Source: Ornithodoros turicata | Taxonomy: Eukaryota > Arthropoda > Arachnida > Ixodida > Argasidae | NCBI RefSeq assembly: GCF_037126465.1 | Contig: NC_088201.1 | Span: 233,563,406-233,627,405 of the forward strand | Reading direction: 5' to 3' | Length of the DNA: 64,000 nucleotides | Notes under the pieces: generated by a model | What the model was told of the DNA's origin: nothing | What the model saw: only the letters and a program-made list of their open reading frames with translations | Databases searched by the model: none | Shown here: piece after piece, positions 1 through 11,008 of the stretch | Layout of the letters: the number at the start of each line of letters is the position of its first letter | How positions within the stretch are numbered: position 1 is the stretch's first letter | Position numbers and translations under genes: made by a program

Positions 1-39
1 CAACGTTCCTCAAAGCGTAAAAAGACTTTCGATATACGC

Positions 40-61
40 CCCCCCCCCACACACACACACT
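40..61. repeat. Poly-C/(CA)n low-complexity tract
   Basis: A run of C followed by about six CA repeats. Simple sequence only. Confidence 0.8.
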
Positions 62-179
62 CTGTCATCTCATCTCCGGTTGGTAACACACAGCTCTATT
101 TTGGATATTTTTAATGCACAAATTTCATAATCGCTGCACATTTTCATCATCCGCCAGTTTGTGCTTTTAACGTATGGTG

Positions 180-669
180 CACTCTAAGAAGAAAACAGGA
201 GTGAAACGGGGAGTAATTACAGCTTCTACTCCCTATTTTAGTCCACTAACCCGACATTTAGTCCCGACAGTTACTTCCCAGGACTGCAAATTGTCATCGG
301 ACTTCGCGAACGGTCTGCTGAATGCAACAGTCTACGTAAAGATGTACCCTTGCTCAATTTGAACGGCTGTATAACTCATCAGGCTGTATAACTCAGCCAA
401 CGTAGCAGTTTTCCAGCCAGACAGAGTAAGAAACAGTTACCGCACCTTTCTTGGCAGATTGTGCCCTATGACACGGCGCAAGATTTTATATACCTCGATA
501 TATCACGGTTGAAGGTTTGCTTCAAAGTATTTTCATGCGTGCGCACGAATTATGTATTTCGAACTCCTATAACAGGGCATGAAATGCAGTCTCCGCTCTG
601 TAACACTCAGTTACTCCCGTGCATTTACTCCCGAAATGGAGTAAAAATACTCATTTTTTTCTTAGAGTG
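180..669. mobile_element. MITE, CACTCTAAGAA family, copy 1
   Basis: The ends are inverted copies of CACTCTAAGAA. Internally it shares the ACTCCC-rich sequence of the copies at 7688-8621 and 37178-37709. The other two copies are flanked by TA; here both flanks read TG, so one or both duplications have mutated. No transposase is encoded. Confidence 0.75.
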
Positions 670-689
670 TGCATGGCGCGCCAGGCCTA

Positions 690-1056
690 TGGTTAGTGCG
701 TAGCTGCACCTATATTTCAGGAGTCTTTGACCCCTATTTCTCCGCCTCTACCCTATACGATCAGGGTTGTCTCGCCTCGTAAAGCCACGAATCTATCAAG
801 AACGCCGACGAACGCTATGTTTAAACTAAGGCCATGTCAAACAGGATGCACAGAACGTGGCCGATACATCCGCAGACATTGATATCGAATGCGCTCGAAC
901 GCTGCTCATTACTTCGAGGAAGTGGCCGCATATTTCAGGACTGCTCATTCTCTTGGATCGTATCGAGAGCTTCACGAAACAGCGGGAAAGTTGTAGTCTG
1001 TGTTCCAGACGTCTACTCTGCATCCTGCTTCTGAGGTCGTAGCTTGGAAATGGGGG
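690..1056 (+). repeat. Dispersed repeat, 5' part of paralogous segment A
   Basis: Collinear with 35652-36015, sharing long stretches such as CACAGAACGTGGCC and GAAAGTTGTA with scattered substitutions. The match resumes after a transposon, 1906-2095 pairing with 36983-37127. The two segments are old copies of one repeat or duplication. No intact ORF is shared. Confidence 0.8.
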
Positions 1057-1064
1057 CCCATTAC

Positions 1065-1897
1065 TGCTAGAGTTGTACGTAACGAACGTAACGTAACGTT
1101 TGTTACGTTAAAGGGAGCCAGCCAATATGACTGGTCTTCCACGATGATGCCGATACATAGTACGTAACGAATCAATTCCTTTCTTTAGCATTTTTTTAAA
1201 CTTAATGAATGAATTTTGGGAGCGAGTAATTTTCTAAGTAATCTGATTACAATTTTCGGCAAGCAGTTACTGAGTAATCGATTACTTCCATTCTGTCAAC
1301 TACCTACCTGTCAATTACTTCGATTAATCGATTCTGTCAACTGCGGCAACGCTTTTCAGCGAGCCAATCTGTTCTTCTGTTCCACCACGAGTTCGACCGA
1401 AGCAATGAGGCAGAGGCCGCTGTGACGGCCGTCTCTAGCCCACACGTGTTCCATGATAATCTCTTGCAACCGCGACCTACTGGAGCAACAATAAAATAGG
1501 TCACTGTATTGATAAATTGTGCGGTCTGAACATAACAATAGTAACAAACCGAAGAGGATGTTTGGATGTTGTTTTAAATGTGTATATAAATCTGTAATAA
1601 ACGAGTGTACGTGTATTGTATATGTTGCTTTCAAATGTATTTGTGAATTTCACTTATCATGCATGTTGGTGTCTCATATTAGAATTTGCAACAACAGCTG
1701 CATGGTTGCATTCACTGCAGGCATATTGACTTTGCTATGGTCCACAATTTAAAAGTAACCGAAAAAGTAACGCGTTACGTTTTTTAAACGGTAAAGTATT
1801 ACATTTTGGATGGAATAATTTGTAACGGTAAAGAATTTCCGTAGTAGTAAGGGTAATTGTAATCAATTACTTTTTTCGAGTAACGTGTACAACCCCG
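1065..1897. mobile_element. hAT-like non-autonomous element
   Basis: Flanked by the near-identical octamers CCCATTAC (1057-1064) and CCCATTAG (1898-1905). The ends carry imperfect inverted repeats around GTTGTACGTAAC. The paralogous segment at 36.0 kb lacks this insertion, which supports these boundaries. The interior is rich in GTAACG/CGTTAC motifs and has no transposase. Confidence 0.6.
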
Positions 1898-1905
1898 CCC
1901 ATTAG

Positions 1906-2095
1906 TGGTTGCTATCGAGGCGCCCATAACGAGTACGGTATGTTAGGATCACTACGAGAGAAATGAACTGCTGCGTACGAGCGGAAGGGCTGCGGCCGCC
2001 AACACCACAGGAATATCAGGCCTCGCATGCGAGAAGCAGCGTTGTATCCGATACAAAAGAATGGTATCGAGTTACTGATACTCATGACCTGATTT
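1906..2095 (+). repeat. Dispersed repeat, 3' part of paralogous segment A
   Basis: Matches 36983-37127, for example GCGGCCGCCAA, GAATATCAGGCCTCGCATGC and TTGTATCCGATACAAAAG. Position 1938-1943 corresponds to the empty site of the Harbinger-like element at 36068-36982. Confidence 0.75.
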
Positions 2096-2182
2096 ATACG
2101 TAGGGTTTGTGGTTTTCGGCATTTATTTTCCACCCAATTCGGGGGATGTTTATCGGCATTGATATGGGGGACTATAAATCGA

Positions 2183-2422
2183 CTAGAGTAGCTTGATGGG
2201 CTTGTTGGTACATGACTCGGAGAACAAGGAGCAGTCAAAAACAGGGACAACGACACAAGAAGACACACAAACAGAGGCTCCACTATCAACAAGTTTTTAC
2301 TGAACTACACAAGCACATTTATAACCAATGGTGTAGAGGGGAGAAAAAAAAAGGGGGCAAAAACGGAACACACGTTGTGTCGTTGTCCCTGTTTTTGACT
2401 GCTCCTTGTTCTCCGAGTCCGA
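2183..2422. mobile_element. Short retroposed insertion with inverted arms
   Basis: Flanked by a 13-bp direct repeat GACTATAAATCGA (2170-2182 and 2423-2435), which suggests target-primed insertion. Two roughly 43-bp arms beginning at ACTCGGAGAACAAGG are inverted copies of each other. Such a layout fits a 5'-inverted (twin-primed) retroelement end. Confidence 0.6.
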
Positions 2423-2676
2423 GACTATAAATCGATTTTTTCGGCATCTATATTCCGCCCAAAAAATAAATGCCCGAATACGGGCATCTATTTATTTCGC
2501 ATGAAAGAAAGCCTATTTTGCGCGCGAAGTAACAACGAACCGAAAAGAAGTGAGTCGATTCATGGTTTCATTAACAATGTCTTTTATTGCCTGTGCCAAA
2601 CCAGCAAACAAGGAGACTACCTCTTGTTGTAATACATGCAAGCGTACATCATCATGCTCGCATCTGTCATAGCGGC

Positions 2677-2876
2677 TCACTCCTTGCGATTAATAACACG
2701 CAGTTTAGAGAAGGCGCGCTCAACATTAGCGCTAGAAACAGGAATAGCCAGTATGCTTAAGGCGCACTGCGATAACAAAGGCCATGTGCTGGAACGGGCC
2801 GTCCAAAACTGAATAGGAGATATATCCACCTGAGGGGCAGGGCATACAGCATATTCGAAAAGCTCGCGCTTGCGTA
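2677..2876 (-). pseudogene. hAT transposase C-terminal fragment (dimerisation domain)
   Basis: Read on the minus strand, one frame gives ILAIPVSSANVERAFSKLR preceded by QFW and WPLLSQCAL and ending in a stop at 2677-2679. This SSANVERxFS block is the signature of the hAT C-terminal dimerisation domain, which mediates transposase oligomerisation. A stop lies in frame just upstream (about 2881) and the BED finger and catalytic parts are absent. It is a dead fragment, and no terminal repeats could be assigned to it. Confidence 0.75.
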
Positions 2877-3098
2877 TAAATTATACGTAAGAAAAGATCT
2901 AAAGCATGCGGTGTTTTAGGTAGGCTGTCCTTGCCACTGTCCGGAAACGAATAAAGGTAACGAATATAACAGGCACAGGAAGGGCGGGATACCAAAGAAT
3001 TGCCATTTAATTACACGATTAATTTCTAAGCGCAATAGTGTTCTGATATCGATAGAAAAAACGTTCGTGATACTTACGAGACAGACATGGACAATATA

Positions 3099-3679
3099 CA
3101 GGGTGTGTGCAGAAAAACATGACCCGCATTTGTACATGTAACTCGTTGTCTACTTAGCCGAGAAACCTCCGGTGGCGCACGACGGCGTATTTATGCGTGC
3201 GAAAGCTACAAAAAAATCCTGGAAGCCATACTCAGTGTAAAAAAATAAACAGAGCGCGAAAACATGGGCTTCCATGCATTAGAATAGGGCGGTCATGACA
3301 GTGCATTGTAGTGCATTTCCGTCTCATGAGAGTTATGTGCAGGCACCGCTAGGGGTACTGCCGATGAGCATCCATGTGGGACATCGTTTCGATTTATGCA
3401 CCGATAGCTCCCCTAGCGGTACTTGAACACAACTCTCCTACGTGTACCATGTTGCCCTTTCACATACACCCTGTTGTCCACCATGTTGCCCTATTCTTAT
3501 GCACGGAAGCCGACGTTTTCGTTGTTCCGTTTATTTTTTAAGCTGGGTATGGCTTCCACAATTTTTCTACAGATTTCGCACGCATAAATGCGCCATCGTG
3601 CGCCACCGGAAGTTCGTTAGTTAGGTAGGCAACAAGCTATGTGCCTAAATGCGGGTCATGTTTTTCTGCACACACCCTG
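3099..3679. mobile_element. Palindromic MITE with CAGGGTGTGTGCAG ends
   Basis: Begins CAGGGTGTGTGCAGAAAAAC and ends with its inverse, flanked by TA. The inverted similarity continues inward for well over 100 bp on each side, giving a fold-back structure. TA duplication fits a Tc1/mariner-type mobiliser. No coding sequence. Confidence 0.8.
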
Positions 3680-3684
3680 TACAA

Positions 3685-3706
3685 TGTGTGTGTGTGTGTG
3701 TGTGTG
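3685..3706. repeat. (TG)11 microsatellite
   Basis: Eleven uninterrupted TG repeats directly beside the MITE at 3099-3679. Confidence 0.9.
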
Positions 3707-3984
3707 CTTGCATAGTGTCATTTCATTTGATTTATTTAAACCAATCATGGGCGAAATTCAGCCGCAAGCAACTAGTGACTACAGGTTATGCTGCTGTGAT
3801 TAATCCTCCTGTCGTAATGATTAATCCTTATACCAAGACATGTAAATCCTTTGCCATCGGAATTAATCCTTCCTGCATTATTTTTAATCATGATGTCACA
3901 TAATTTACTTCATTTGTCTCGCAATTTTAATTCATTTTCATAATAAAATCACTAGGTCGTGACTATATACGTGGGTTACCCGAC

Positions 3985-5640
3985 TTTAGGGCGTATTTTG
4001 GGACTATTCCCATGCATACGCAAATTACCCATTGTTTTCATTAAAAATGCAGGTTTCTGCACTGTAATGGGATACCGTGGGCCTGTGAATCTGAATCACG
4101 ATATTGTGGGACCGGGCAATACCCATGCGTTGTGCGTGTGCAGCGCTGGAAGCTGCCATGTCACACAACAATATAGTATATTATCGCGTATTGCACTAGA
4201 AGTATGAAGTAGTACAGAAGTGTATAGCATAGTGCATAGTATTACACAGTAGGTAGTCCCACAGCCCCACATTAGAGTACAAAAAACACGCATTTTTGAT
4301 GAAAAGCATGGGTAATACCCTCAGACAATGGAAATAGTCCCACAACATCGCAATCCTGATGCACTGTCCCCAAACCCCATTACAGTGCAGACACCCGTAT
4401 TTATCGTGAGAAGCATGGGTAGTGCCCGCAGCCATGGGAATGGTCCCACAATATCGTAATTCAAGACAGAAAGTCCCCCGGTGTCCCATTACAGTGGAGA
4501 CACCTGTATTTTTGATGAAAAGCACGGGTAATATCCGCAGCCATGGGAATAATATCCCACAATATATAGTAATCCAGATAGACAGTCCCCCAGTATCCTG
4601 TTACAGTACAGACACAGGTATTTTTGACGAAACGCATGGATAAAACCCGCAGACATGGGGAATAGTCCTGTAATATCGTAATACGGATAGACAGCCTCTC
4701 AGCGTTCCATTAGAGTTCAGACATCCGTAGTTTTGAGAAAAAGCGTGGGTAATACCCGCAGCGATGGGAATAGGTCCACAATATCGCAATTCCACATAGA
4801 TAGTCTCGCAGTGTCCCATTACAGTGGAGAAACCCGGATTTTTAATGAAAACCATACATAATACCCGTGGACATGGGTTGCGTACAGTGCAAAGGCATGG
4901 GAATAGTCCCACAATATCACAAAGCCAGATAGACAGTCCCACAGTACCTCATTACAGCGATGAAACCCGCATTGTGAATGAAAAGCCTGGGTAATACCCG
5001 TAGAAATCGTAATAGGCCCACAAAATGGTAATCCAGATAGACAGTCCCAGAGTATCCATTTAAAGCGCAAAAACTTGCATATTTAATGAAAAGCATGGGT
5101 AATAACTGTATACTCGGGAATAGTCCCGTAATATCGTAATCCAGATAGACAGTCCCGCAGTGTCCCATTACAGTGGAGAAACCCGGATTTTTAATGAAAA
5201 CCATACCTAATAACCGTGGACATGGGTTGCGTACAGTGCAAAGGCATGGAAATAGTCCCACAATATCACAAAGCCAGATAGACAGTCCCACAGTACCTCA
5301 TTACAGCGATGAAACCCGCATTGTGAATGAAAAGCATGGGTAATACCCGTAGAAATCGTAATAGGGCCACAAAATGGTAATCCAGATAGACAGTCCCGGA
5401 GTACCCCATTAGAGCGCAGAAAGTTGCATATTTAATGAAAAGCATGGGTAATACCTGTATACTCTGGAATAGTCCCGTAATATCGTAATCCAGATAGACA
5501 GTCCCATAGCGTCCCATAACAGTTCAGAAACCCGCATTTTTAGCGAAAACATAGATAATAGCCGTAGACACGGGAATAGCAACACAATATCGTAATCCAG
5601 ATTGACAGTCCCACAGTATCCCATTGCAGTGTCAAGAGTC
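3985..5640. repeat. Tandem repeat of about 110 bp with one inverted unit
   Basis: About a dozen diverged units, each with CCATTACAGTG, GATGAAAAGCATGGGTAAT, GGAATAGTCCCACAATATCG and CCAGATAGACAGTCCC. Spacing is mostly 107-114 bp; two units carry an extra block (TGGGTTGCGTACAGTGC) and recur 348 bp apart, so a three-unit higher-order repeat was duplicated. The first unit (about 3990-4125) is in the opposite orientation. ORFs through it are repeat by-products. Confidence 0.85.
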
Positions 5641-5668
5641 AAGAGCCCTATCAAAGCGTGCTAGCACG

Positions 5669-5921
5669 TGGTTGTGGTGGTGGTGATAGGGCTTGCCGTC
5701 GTCGGCCTCACGTATGTGGGCAGCGTCACGACTCACGCCCTGGGGGAATGTGCGTCCTGGGCCGACTTCTAAGGGAACTGTGCCAACATATGTCTGAAAG
5801 CGTGTGAGGAAAACCCAGGAAAAACCCCAGACAACACAGCCGGCACCGGGATTCGAACCCGGGTACCTCCCAGTCTCGACGTGACATGGCCAGCACGCTA
5901 ACCACTGAGCCCCTGACTATA
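5669..5921 (-). mobile_element. tRNA-derived SINE, Ruka-like
   Basis: On the minus strand there is an A box-like GGCTCAGTGGTTAGCG, a B box GGGTTCGAATCC (5849-5860), then a body with GGTTTTTCCTGGGTTTTCC and a CAC-rich tail. This layout is that of a pol III-transcribed tRNA-derived SINE. It resembles the tick Ruka family as I remember it; the family name is not verified. Confidence 0.75.
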
Positions 5922-5959
5922 GTTGCAAGAGATGACCAATGCACACGCCATCCTTCTGC

Positions 5960-6416
5960 GAGTATCTGTACCTAGTGTTTACAGCGCCGAATAAGCTTGG
6001 GGGACTGTGTTTGCGAGTAAATCGGGAAGGACCTTCTCTATTGGACTGCGGTAAGAAACACGCAAAGCCTCATGTCCAGTGCCGATGCAATGTTGTATAC
6101 GAGATAAGCGTTTCCTGTGGCAGGACCTATGTGGACCAGTCAGGATGTGTTAACAATGTGTTAACGATGTGTTAACAATAGACTCCGGAAACACGTTGGG
6201 TCACTCACTACACAGAAGGGGAGCAACGTAGCCATTCATTGCCGTGATTGCAGATGCGGTCCTCTGCTTGAAGACACCCGTGTGTTAGGCCTGTATCGAC
6301 ATAAAAGAGCCAGGGAAATCTTCGAAGCTATTCAAACTCATAACAGAGATGGTAACAGTGTGGGCATGCCTTCCATTGACTTCCTTTCCCACGAGATCCG
6401 GTATGTCAACCATTAA
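5960..6416 (+). pseudogene. Penelope-like element GIY-YIG endonuclease remnant
   Basis: The first part reads CRCNVVYEISVSCGRTYVDQ (frame of 5939-6175); the frame of 6180-6416 continues with RLRKHVGS, AIHCRDCRCG and RAREIFEA and stops at 6414-6416. This is the order of the C-terminal GIY-YIG domain of Penelope-like retroelements, which nicks the target DNA. An 11-bp block (GTGTTAACAAT-type) is present three times at 6147-6179, adding 22 bp and shifting the frame, and a substitution follows the GRTYV core. The reverse transcriptase is absent. Confidence 0.8.
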
Positions 6417-6479
6417 CTTGTTTTCATTCCTTCCCAATAAACCAGAGGTGTTAGTCAGCACTTCGTTTTGTCTACTCAC

Positions 6480-7685
6480 GTCCTGTCTCTGCGCTGTTTT
6501 TTTTATCTTCTTTTTTTTGTGTCAGTTACACCGTTGCTTTGACTGGTAGAATGTGATTGATCGTGATGTTTTGATAGATGACGATCGAAAGTTGTGTGTC
6601 TGGCGCAATGGGATACCTGTTCAAAAAACAAGCAAAAAAACTACAAGTCCTTCCATTCATATAGGTCCTGTATAAAATTATATAGGAAGCTATACAATTT
6701 CCGTGTAGGGGATTATGAGATTATTCCATATGAGCCCATGCAGGAATCATGTAGAACAATGCAGGAGCCATGAGGTCCTATACTGAGAATCTAGATGTTA
6801 CGTGGGGCCCTGTATCTAGGTCATGAAGGAGTCGTGTAGGGTCCTATACTGACCATATAGGACTTGCGCTATATCGACCAGTTGTGGGTCCCTGAAAACC
6901 CGAAACAGGAAAAAACGTGTAGCGGCACATATCAGCCCTCTGGAAATCAATATAAATTTGTTAGTGCTTAAAAAAAGGGGTGTTCCATTCATTTGTGGAA
7001 CATCAATACGAGTCCATTACTAGTCGACCAAACATCAAACATGCGTCTTACACACAACGAAGCTTTAGCCTATATTCGTTTTTTTTTTTAATTTTGCGCA
7101 CCTTGTACTTGAAAATATTTTGAACGATCATGCAGTGTATTCATGGCAGCGAAAATCGAAGACACGAAGCACCAGCACAACGTCACTTTCATTGAAGACG
7201 TTGAATTTTATTATTTATTTCTGATACCTCTTGCATAGTGCCGTAGAAGGAGGGGCATTCCCCAAATACAAATCGTTGGAACATCTTGAACAAAAGGAAA
7301 GAAAGAAGAAATACATATACAATACATAAGAGTAGAAGGAACACTCTATATTATATGTTAGCGGTTGCTAAAAATACTGTGTTTTATGAGTTGCTGTGTA
7401 CCTGAAAATAAAATAAAAAACAGGCTAGTGACAACCTCAACGAAAGATGGCAGGGTGTTACATGCAATAACGTCCCCGGGTAAGTGGTTCCAAACATCTA
7501 TGGTCAAAAGAAAAAAAAAACGAGTTCTTCAGACAGTTAGTGCGGAACCCATATTGCTCGTTGTACTTTGCGTGCTTCAGACGTGAACTACCTCGCTGAG
7601 AAAAACATACATATACATATTCATTCGCCTGGTTACAGGTTTGGTCATAGCAGATACTCCAATGTCACCAGATACTCCGTCCAGA
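6480..7685. other. Unassigned AT-rich interval
   Basis: No gene or bounded element recognised. 6640-6870 has loosely repeated CCTATA/ATAGG motifs; 7320-7480 holds short A-rich tracts. ORFs here are under 90 codons and show no family resemblance. Confidence 0.5.
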
Positions 7686-7687
7686 TA

Positions 7688-8621
7688 CACTCTGCGAAAA
7701 AAAAAATAGTAAAACGGGGATTAATTGCAGCTTCTACATCCCTACACTGTAAACTTTTTCACACCTTTAAAGGTGTGCGCTATGCACATTCAATCTGGTT
7801 GCGTAACATTGCATCTCCAGTATGATATTTTACAAAATTCGGAAAGCATTACTAAAGATCAAGTGTCAGTGCAAATCTTGCTTTCATTATGTCTTGGATA
7901 TCGTCGGTACGAGCTAATGCATATATGCATCGCTATCGATAATCGAGCACGCGCAAGTGTCTACAATACTGTTGAACAATGTTGAGATGTTGCAAGACTA
8001 AATTTTTGGAGGACAGACAACACTCGAGTAAAGAAAATTTGTGCGAAACCGTGCTCCATTATGATGTTACCAAAATTACACCTAAAAAGGCGTGCGCCAT
8101 GCACGCTATTACACCTTTAAAGGTGTGAAAAGATTTAGAGTGTAGTCTGGAATTACTCCCCATTTTAGTTCCCTAACCCGACATTCAGTCCCGGCATTTA
8201 CTGCCCAGGACTGCAAATCGTCACTAAACTTCGCGCATGGTTTCCTGAATGCAACACTCTACGTAAATATGCGCCCTTGGTCAATTTGAGCGGCACAAGG
8301 CTGTATAACTCAGACAACGTAGCAATATTCCAACCACACAGAGTAAGAAACAGTTAGCGCATCTTTCTCCGCAAATTGTGCCCTATGTATGGCGCAAGAT
8401 TTTATATCACGCGATATATCACGGTTGACGGTTTGCTTCAAAGTATTTTCATGCATGTACACGAATTATGTACTTGGGACCTTTACAACTGCGCGGGAAA
8501 TGCAGTTTACACTCTGTGACATTCATTTACTCCCCTGCATTTACTCCCGAAAGGGACTATTTTTTGTGCGAAGGCATTTAGTTCCCAAAAGGACTAAAAG
8601 TACTCCTTGTTTCTTAGAGTG
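7688..8621. mobile_element. MITE, CACTCTAAGAA family, copy 3, with nested MITE
   Basis: The left end CACTCTGCGAAAAA and right end TTCTTAGAGTG are flanked by TA. The sequence matches 37178-37709 except for the insertion at 7745-8142, which sits at the TA corresponding to CTCCCCTAGTCTG in the uninterrupted copy near 37226. Confidence 0.8.
7745..8142. mobile_element. Nested MITE, CACTCTAAA / ACACCTTTAAAGGTGT family
   Basis: Ends CACTGTAAA...TTTAGAGTG, each followed inward by the palindrome ACACCTTTAAAGGTGT, with TA on both sides. Relatives are 26558-27488 and the end fragment 32453-32575. The empty site is visible in the copy at 37178-37709. Confidence 0.8.
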
Positions 8622-9081
8622 TACTCCAGGTATTACGAATATCCGTGGTCTCACATTCTCAAAAGCAAAGTACATAAATGTTCAAAGAACATGTACGTTG
8701 CTTATCGCCATCGAAATACACCTAAACAGATGTATCTTCTACTGTCCGCTCATCATCTGTTCAATAACACGGTCCAAACAAGAACATACGGCCGCTATGA
8801 CATTTCAGCGTTTTCTGCTGCTAGCGGTATACGCCGCCGCCGCCGCCACGCTAAACGGACACGGCGGCGGCGATCTGTCGTCCAGGAGCGGGTTTCGAAA
8901 TATGCAACCAGCAGGGTTGTTAAAGGGAGACTCCGGGACAATCTGAAACTATTATAATGGCTGTGTAAATATGTCCGATACATTCTTCCAAAATGAGAAA
9001 TACAGTTGGTTTGGCAATATGGGACTCATTAGTTACCAAAAGAGCTGGGAAGCTCAAAACGAAACCGAAACTGAAGTTGAA

Positions 9082-9560
9082 AGATGAAAGTCACTGAAAA
9101 GGTTAGCCAGCTGTAGGGATCGAACCCACATCTTCTGGATTGCCGGTCCAGAGCTCTACCAATTGAGCTAAGCTAACACGCCTCTCCAGTGACTTTCGGG
9201 GTGCGTCATCTGAAGGGACGACAAACCAGCCACTCACTCTCACTCACCCTCCTTTCACTCTTACATTTTTGCTCACTCATACACACATTCATACGACGGA
9301 AATCGACGCAAGCGGCACCTGTTGAACAAGAGATAAACTGATGTTCTGAGGCTGGAACAACATAGAAGGGACAGATACAATCCAGAATACAATCCGGCAA
9401 TCCAGAAGATGTGGGTTCGATCCCTACAGCTGGCTAACCTTTTCAGTGACTTTCATCTTTCATCGTTGATTTCTTAGGCAATTTGAGGCTTTGTTTGTAT
9501 CTGTCCCTTCTATGTTGTTCCAGCCTCAGAACATCAGTTTATCTCTTGTTCTTGAGGTTC
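9082..9560. mobile_element. Rearranged tRNA-derived SINE copies in inverted arrangement
   Basis: A tRNA-like unit on the minus strand (9105-9177) and a partial unit on the plus strand (9394-9439) are inverted copies, both running into TTTTCAGTGACTTTCATC. A second body block with AACATCAGTTTATCTCTTG occurs inverted at 9326-9382 and direct at 9496-9560. This looks like two head-to-head copies or one inverted during retroposition. Confidence 0.65.
9105..9177 (-). tRNA. tRNA-like sequence, anticodon position GGC (Ala-like), probably a SINE head
   Basis: The minus strand folds as a cloverleaf: acceptor GTTAGCT/AGCTGGC with two G-U pairs, D arm GCTC/GAGC, anticodon stem CTGGA/TCCAG and T arm GTGGG/CCTAC around TTCGATC. 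The anticodon loop is CCGGCAA, so position 33 is C rather than the invariant U. That and the repeated SINE body beside it suggest a SINE-borne tRNA-like head rather than a functional gene. Confidence 0.45.
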
Positions 9561-9564
9561 CCTC

Positions 9565-10250
9565 TACTACCTCCTGTACCATGCGTGACGTCACCGGTAG
9601 TCTCGTGTGTGCTACCGGCTGTTTTTTGGGCACGCGCTTTGTAACTTTTTCGTGTCGCGTGGATGACCAGTCGTCTGGTTCTTCGATTTCGTTCTAATTT
9701 ATTCGCCAGTTGTAAAAGCAAGACCTACAGAAAGCCGTACATGAGGAATACCGGTGAGGTGAAGCACAGTGTTGCTTGACTGCTTTTCCGTGGAGCAGCG
9801 CTTGGTCACTCGAAGCAAAATATTCATTTTCTAATCATCTGGGCCACTTGGGGGGTGAGAAATTGTATTCACGGAAATATCATAGGGTACGGATTGATGT
9901 CGCACGGTTACCTCAACACGTTTTTGTTGCGGAGTCTCCCTTTAAAAGTGACAGTAAAAGTAGTCTGATTACGTGTACTTAGATACTTTTTGTGTATCTC
10001 GAGGAAATATTAGATACATTTTCGAACGCGCACTTCTAACTGTAACTTCATTACTTTTTTCAGTAACTTGTATCTGTCTTTTTGAGTATTTTTTGAGTAA
10101 AAAAAACGACGAAACACCGTCGCCGAGCCGGACGTGGCGCGAAAGGCGCGCCGGCAGATCCTCCATGTAGCTGTGGAAAGGGGGGGGGGGGGATATGTTT
10201 AATGCGAAGTAAGAAAAAAAAGGGAAAGGTTAGCCACGGTGTGGGCTTGC
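9565..10250. other. Unassigned interval with GTAAC-rich repeat remnant and G-run
   Basis: 9950-10080 contains AGTAACTT/GATTACGTG motifs like those at 1065-1897 and 11340-11990, probably a decayed element. A run of 13 G occurs near 10180. No gene recognised. Confidence 0.4.
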
Positions 10251-10355
10251 TATTCCCTAATGTTTTCAAGCAAACAGAAAACAGCTGGGATACAGAACAT
10301 TATCAAAAAATACAGAAGAAACAGCTCCTTCACTAATCGTTGCGCATAGGACGCA

Positions 10356-10660
10356 TCAGAGAATGCCCAGGAGTTTAGATTCCCGAAGGAATCGTGTCAG
10401 CGCAGACGTGACTTCGGCGTGCTGGGTAGGGCCAAGTAACACGGCGAGGGAAAGCTCTCGGTAGCCTAGATGAGCAGGGCGGCGCCGGAGACTCGATCGG
10501 TGGTCTTCGTACCGCTGGCAGGCAATGAGAATGTGTGGCACATCGGCTTCTACGTTGCACGTTGGGCAAAGAGGTGATGGGTGCTGATTCATCTTAAATA
10601 GGAGGAGAGGAGTTCGGGCCACATTCAGCCGCAGCCGATGAAGCAGCTGTGGAAAGGCTT
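10356..10660 (-). pseudogene. LINE ORF2 C-terminal fragment (I-like group)
   Basis: The minus frame gives LHRLRLNVARTPLLLFKMNQ, then CPTCNVEADVPHILIACQRY (C-x2-C-x7-H-x4-C), ending in a stop at 10356-10358. This zinc-knuckle region follows the RNase H domain in I-group LINEs and matches the layout of the fragment at 17995-18680. Only the last hundred or so residues survive; a severely truncated insertion. Confidence 0.65.
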
Positions 10661-11008
10661 TACAGCCTTGGAAGGCTTGTGGGCACTTGTGGGCCACTTG
10701 TGTGGGCTTGTGGGCAAAAATGTGCAGCACGCATACAGTGCTGTGCTGCAAATTTTTTTTGCTTGTGTGATGTACTGCATTCATTGCATGCGTTTCATAT
10801 AATTTACCCACCAGAATCTCAGTCTCACAGAGAAGTAGTGGAGGCATCAGATATTCAGTCCATGAATATGATGGCCATGCGAAGCTCAGTGAGATTTTTT
10901 TTTTGCAATTAAAATGTTTATTTCTTGCTCAGTGAGCCACTTTTTTTTCCCTACCTCGGTTACACCCAGTTTAGGCGATCCTTTCAACGTTTTGCCTGCA
11001 ATTACGTA

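Noticed and set aside
174..362. Short ORFs recurring at 174, 461, 8389 and 37464
   Set aside because: They are carried by copies of one MITE with TA-flanked inverted ends, and no domain is recognisable.
4196..5654. Minus-strand ORFs of 80-124 codons with repeated peptide motifs
   Set aside because: By-products of the 110-bp tandem repeat.
8389..8946. 185-codon ORF with Arg/Gly-rich C-terminus
   Set aside because: It starts inside a MITE and reads through its end into a GCC-repeat region; no family resemblance.
10649..10912. 87-codon plus-strand ORF
   Set aside because: Overlaps antisense LINE coding sequence and a T-rich tract; no domain.
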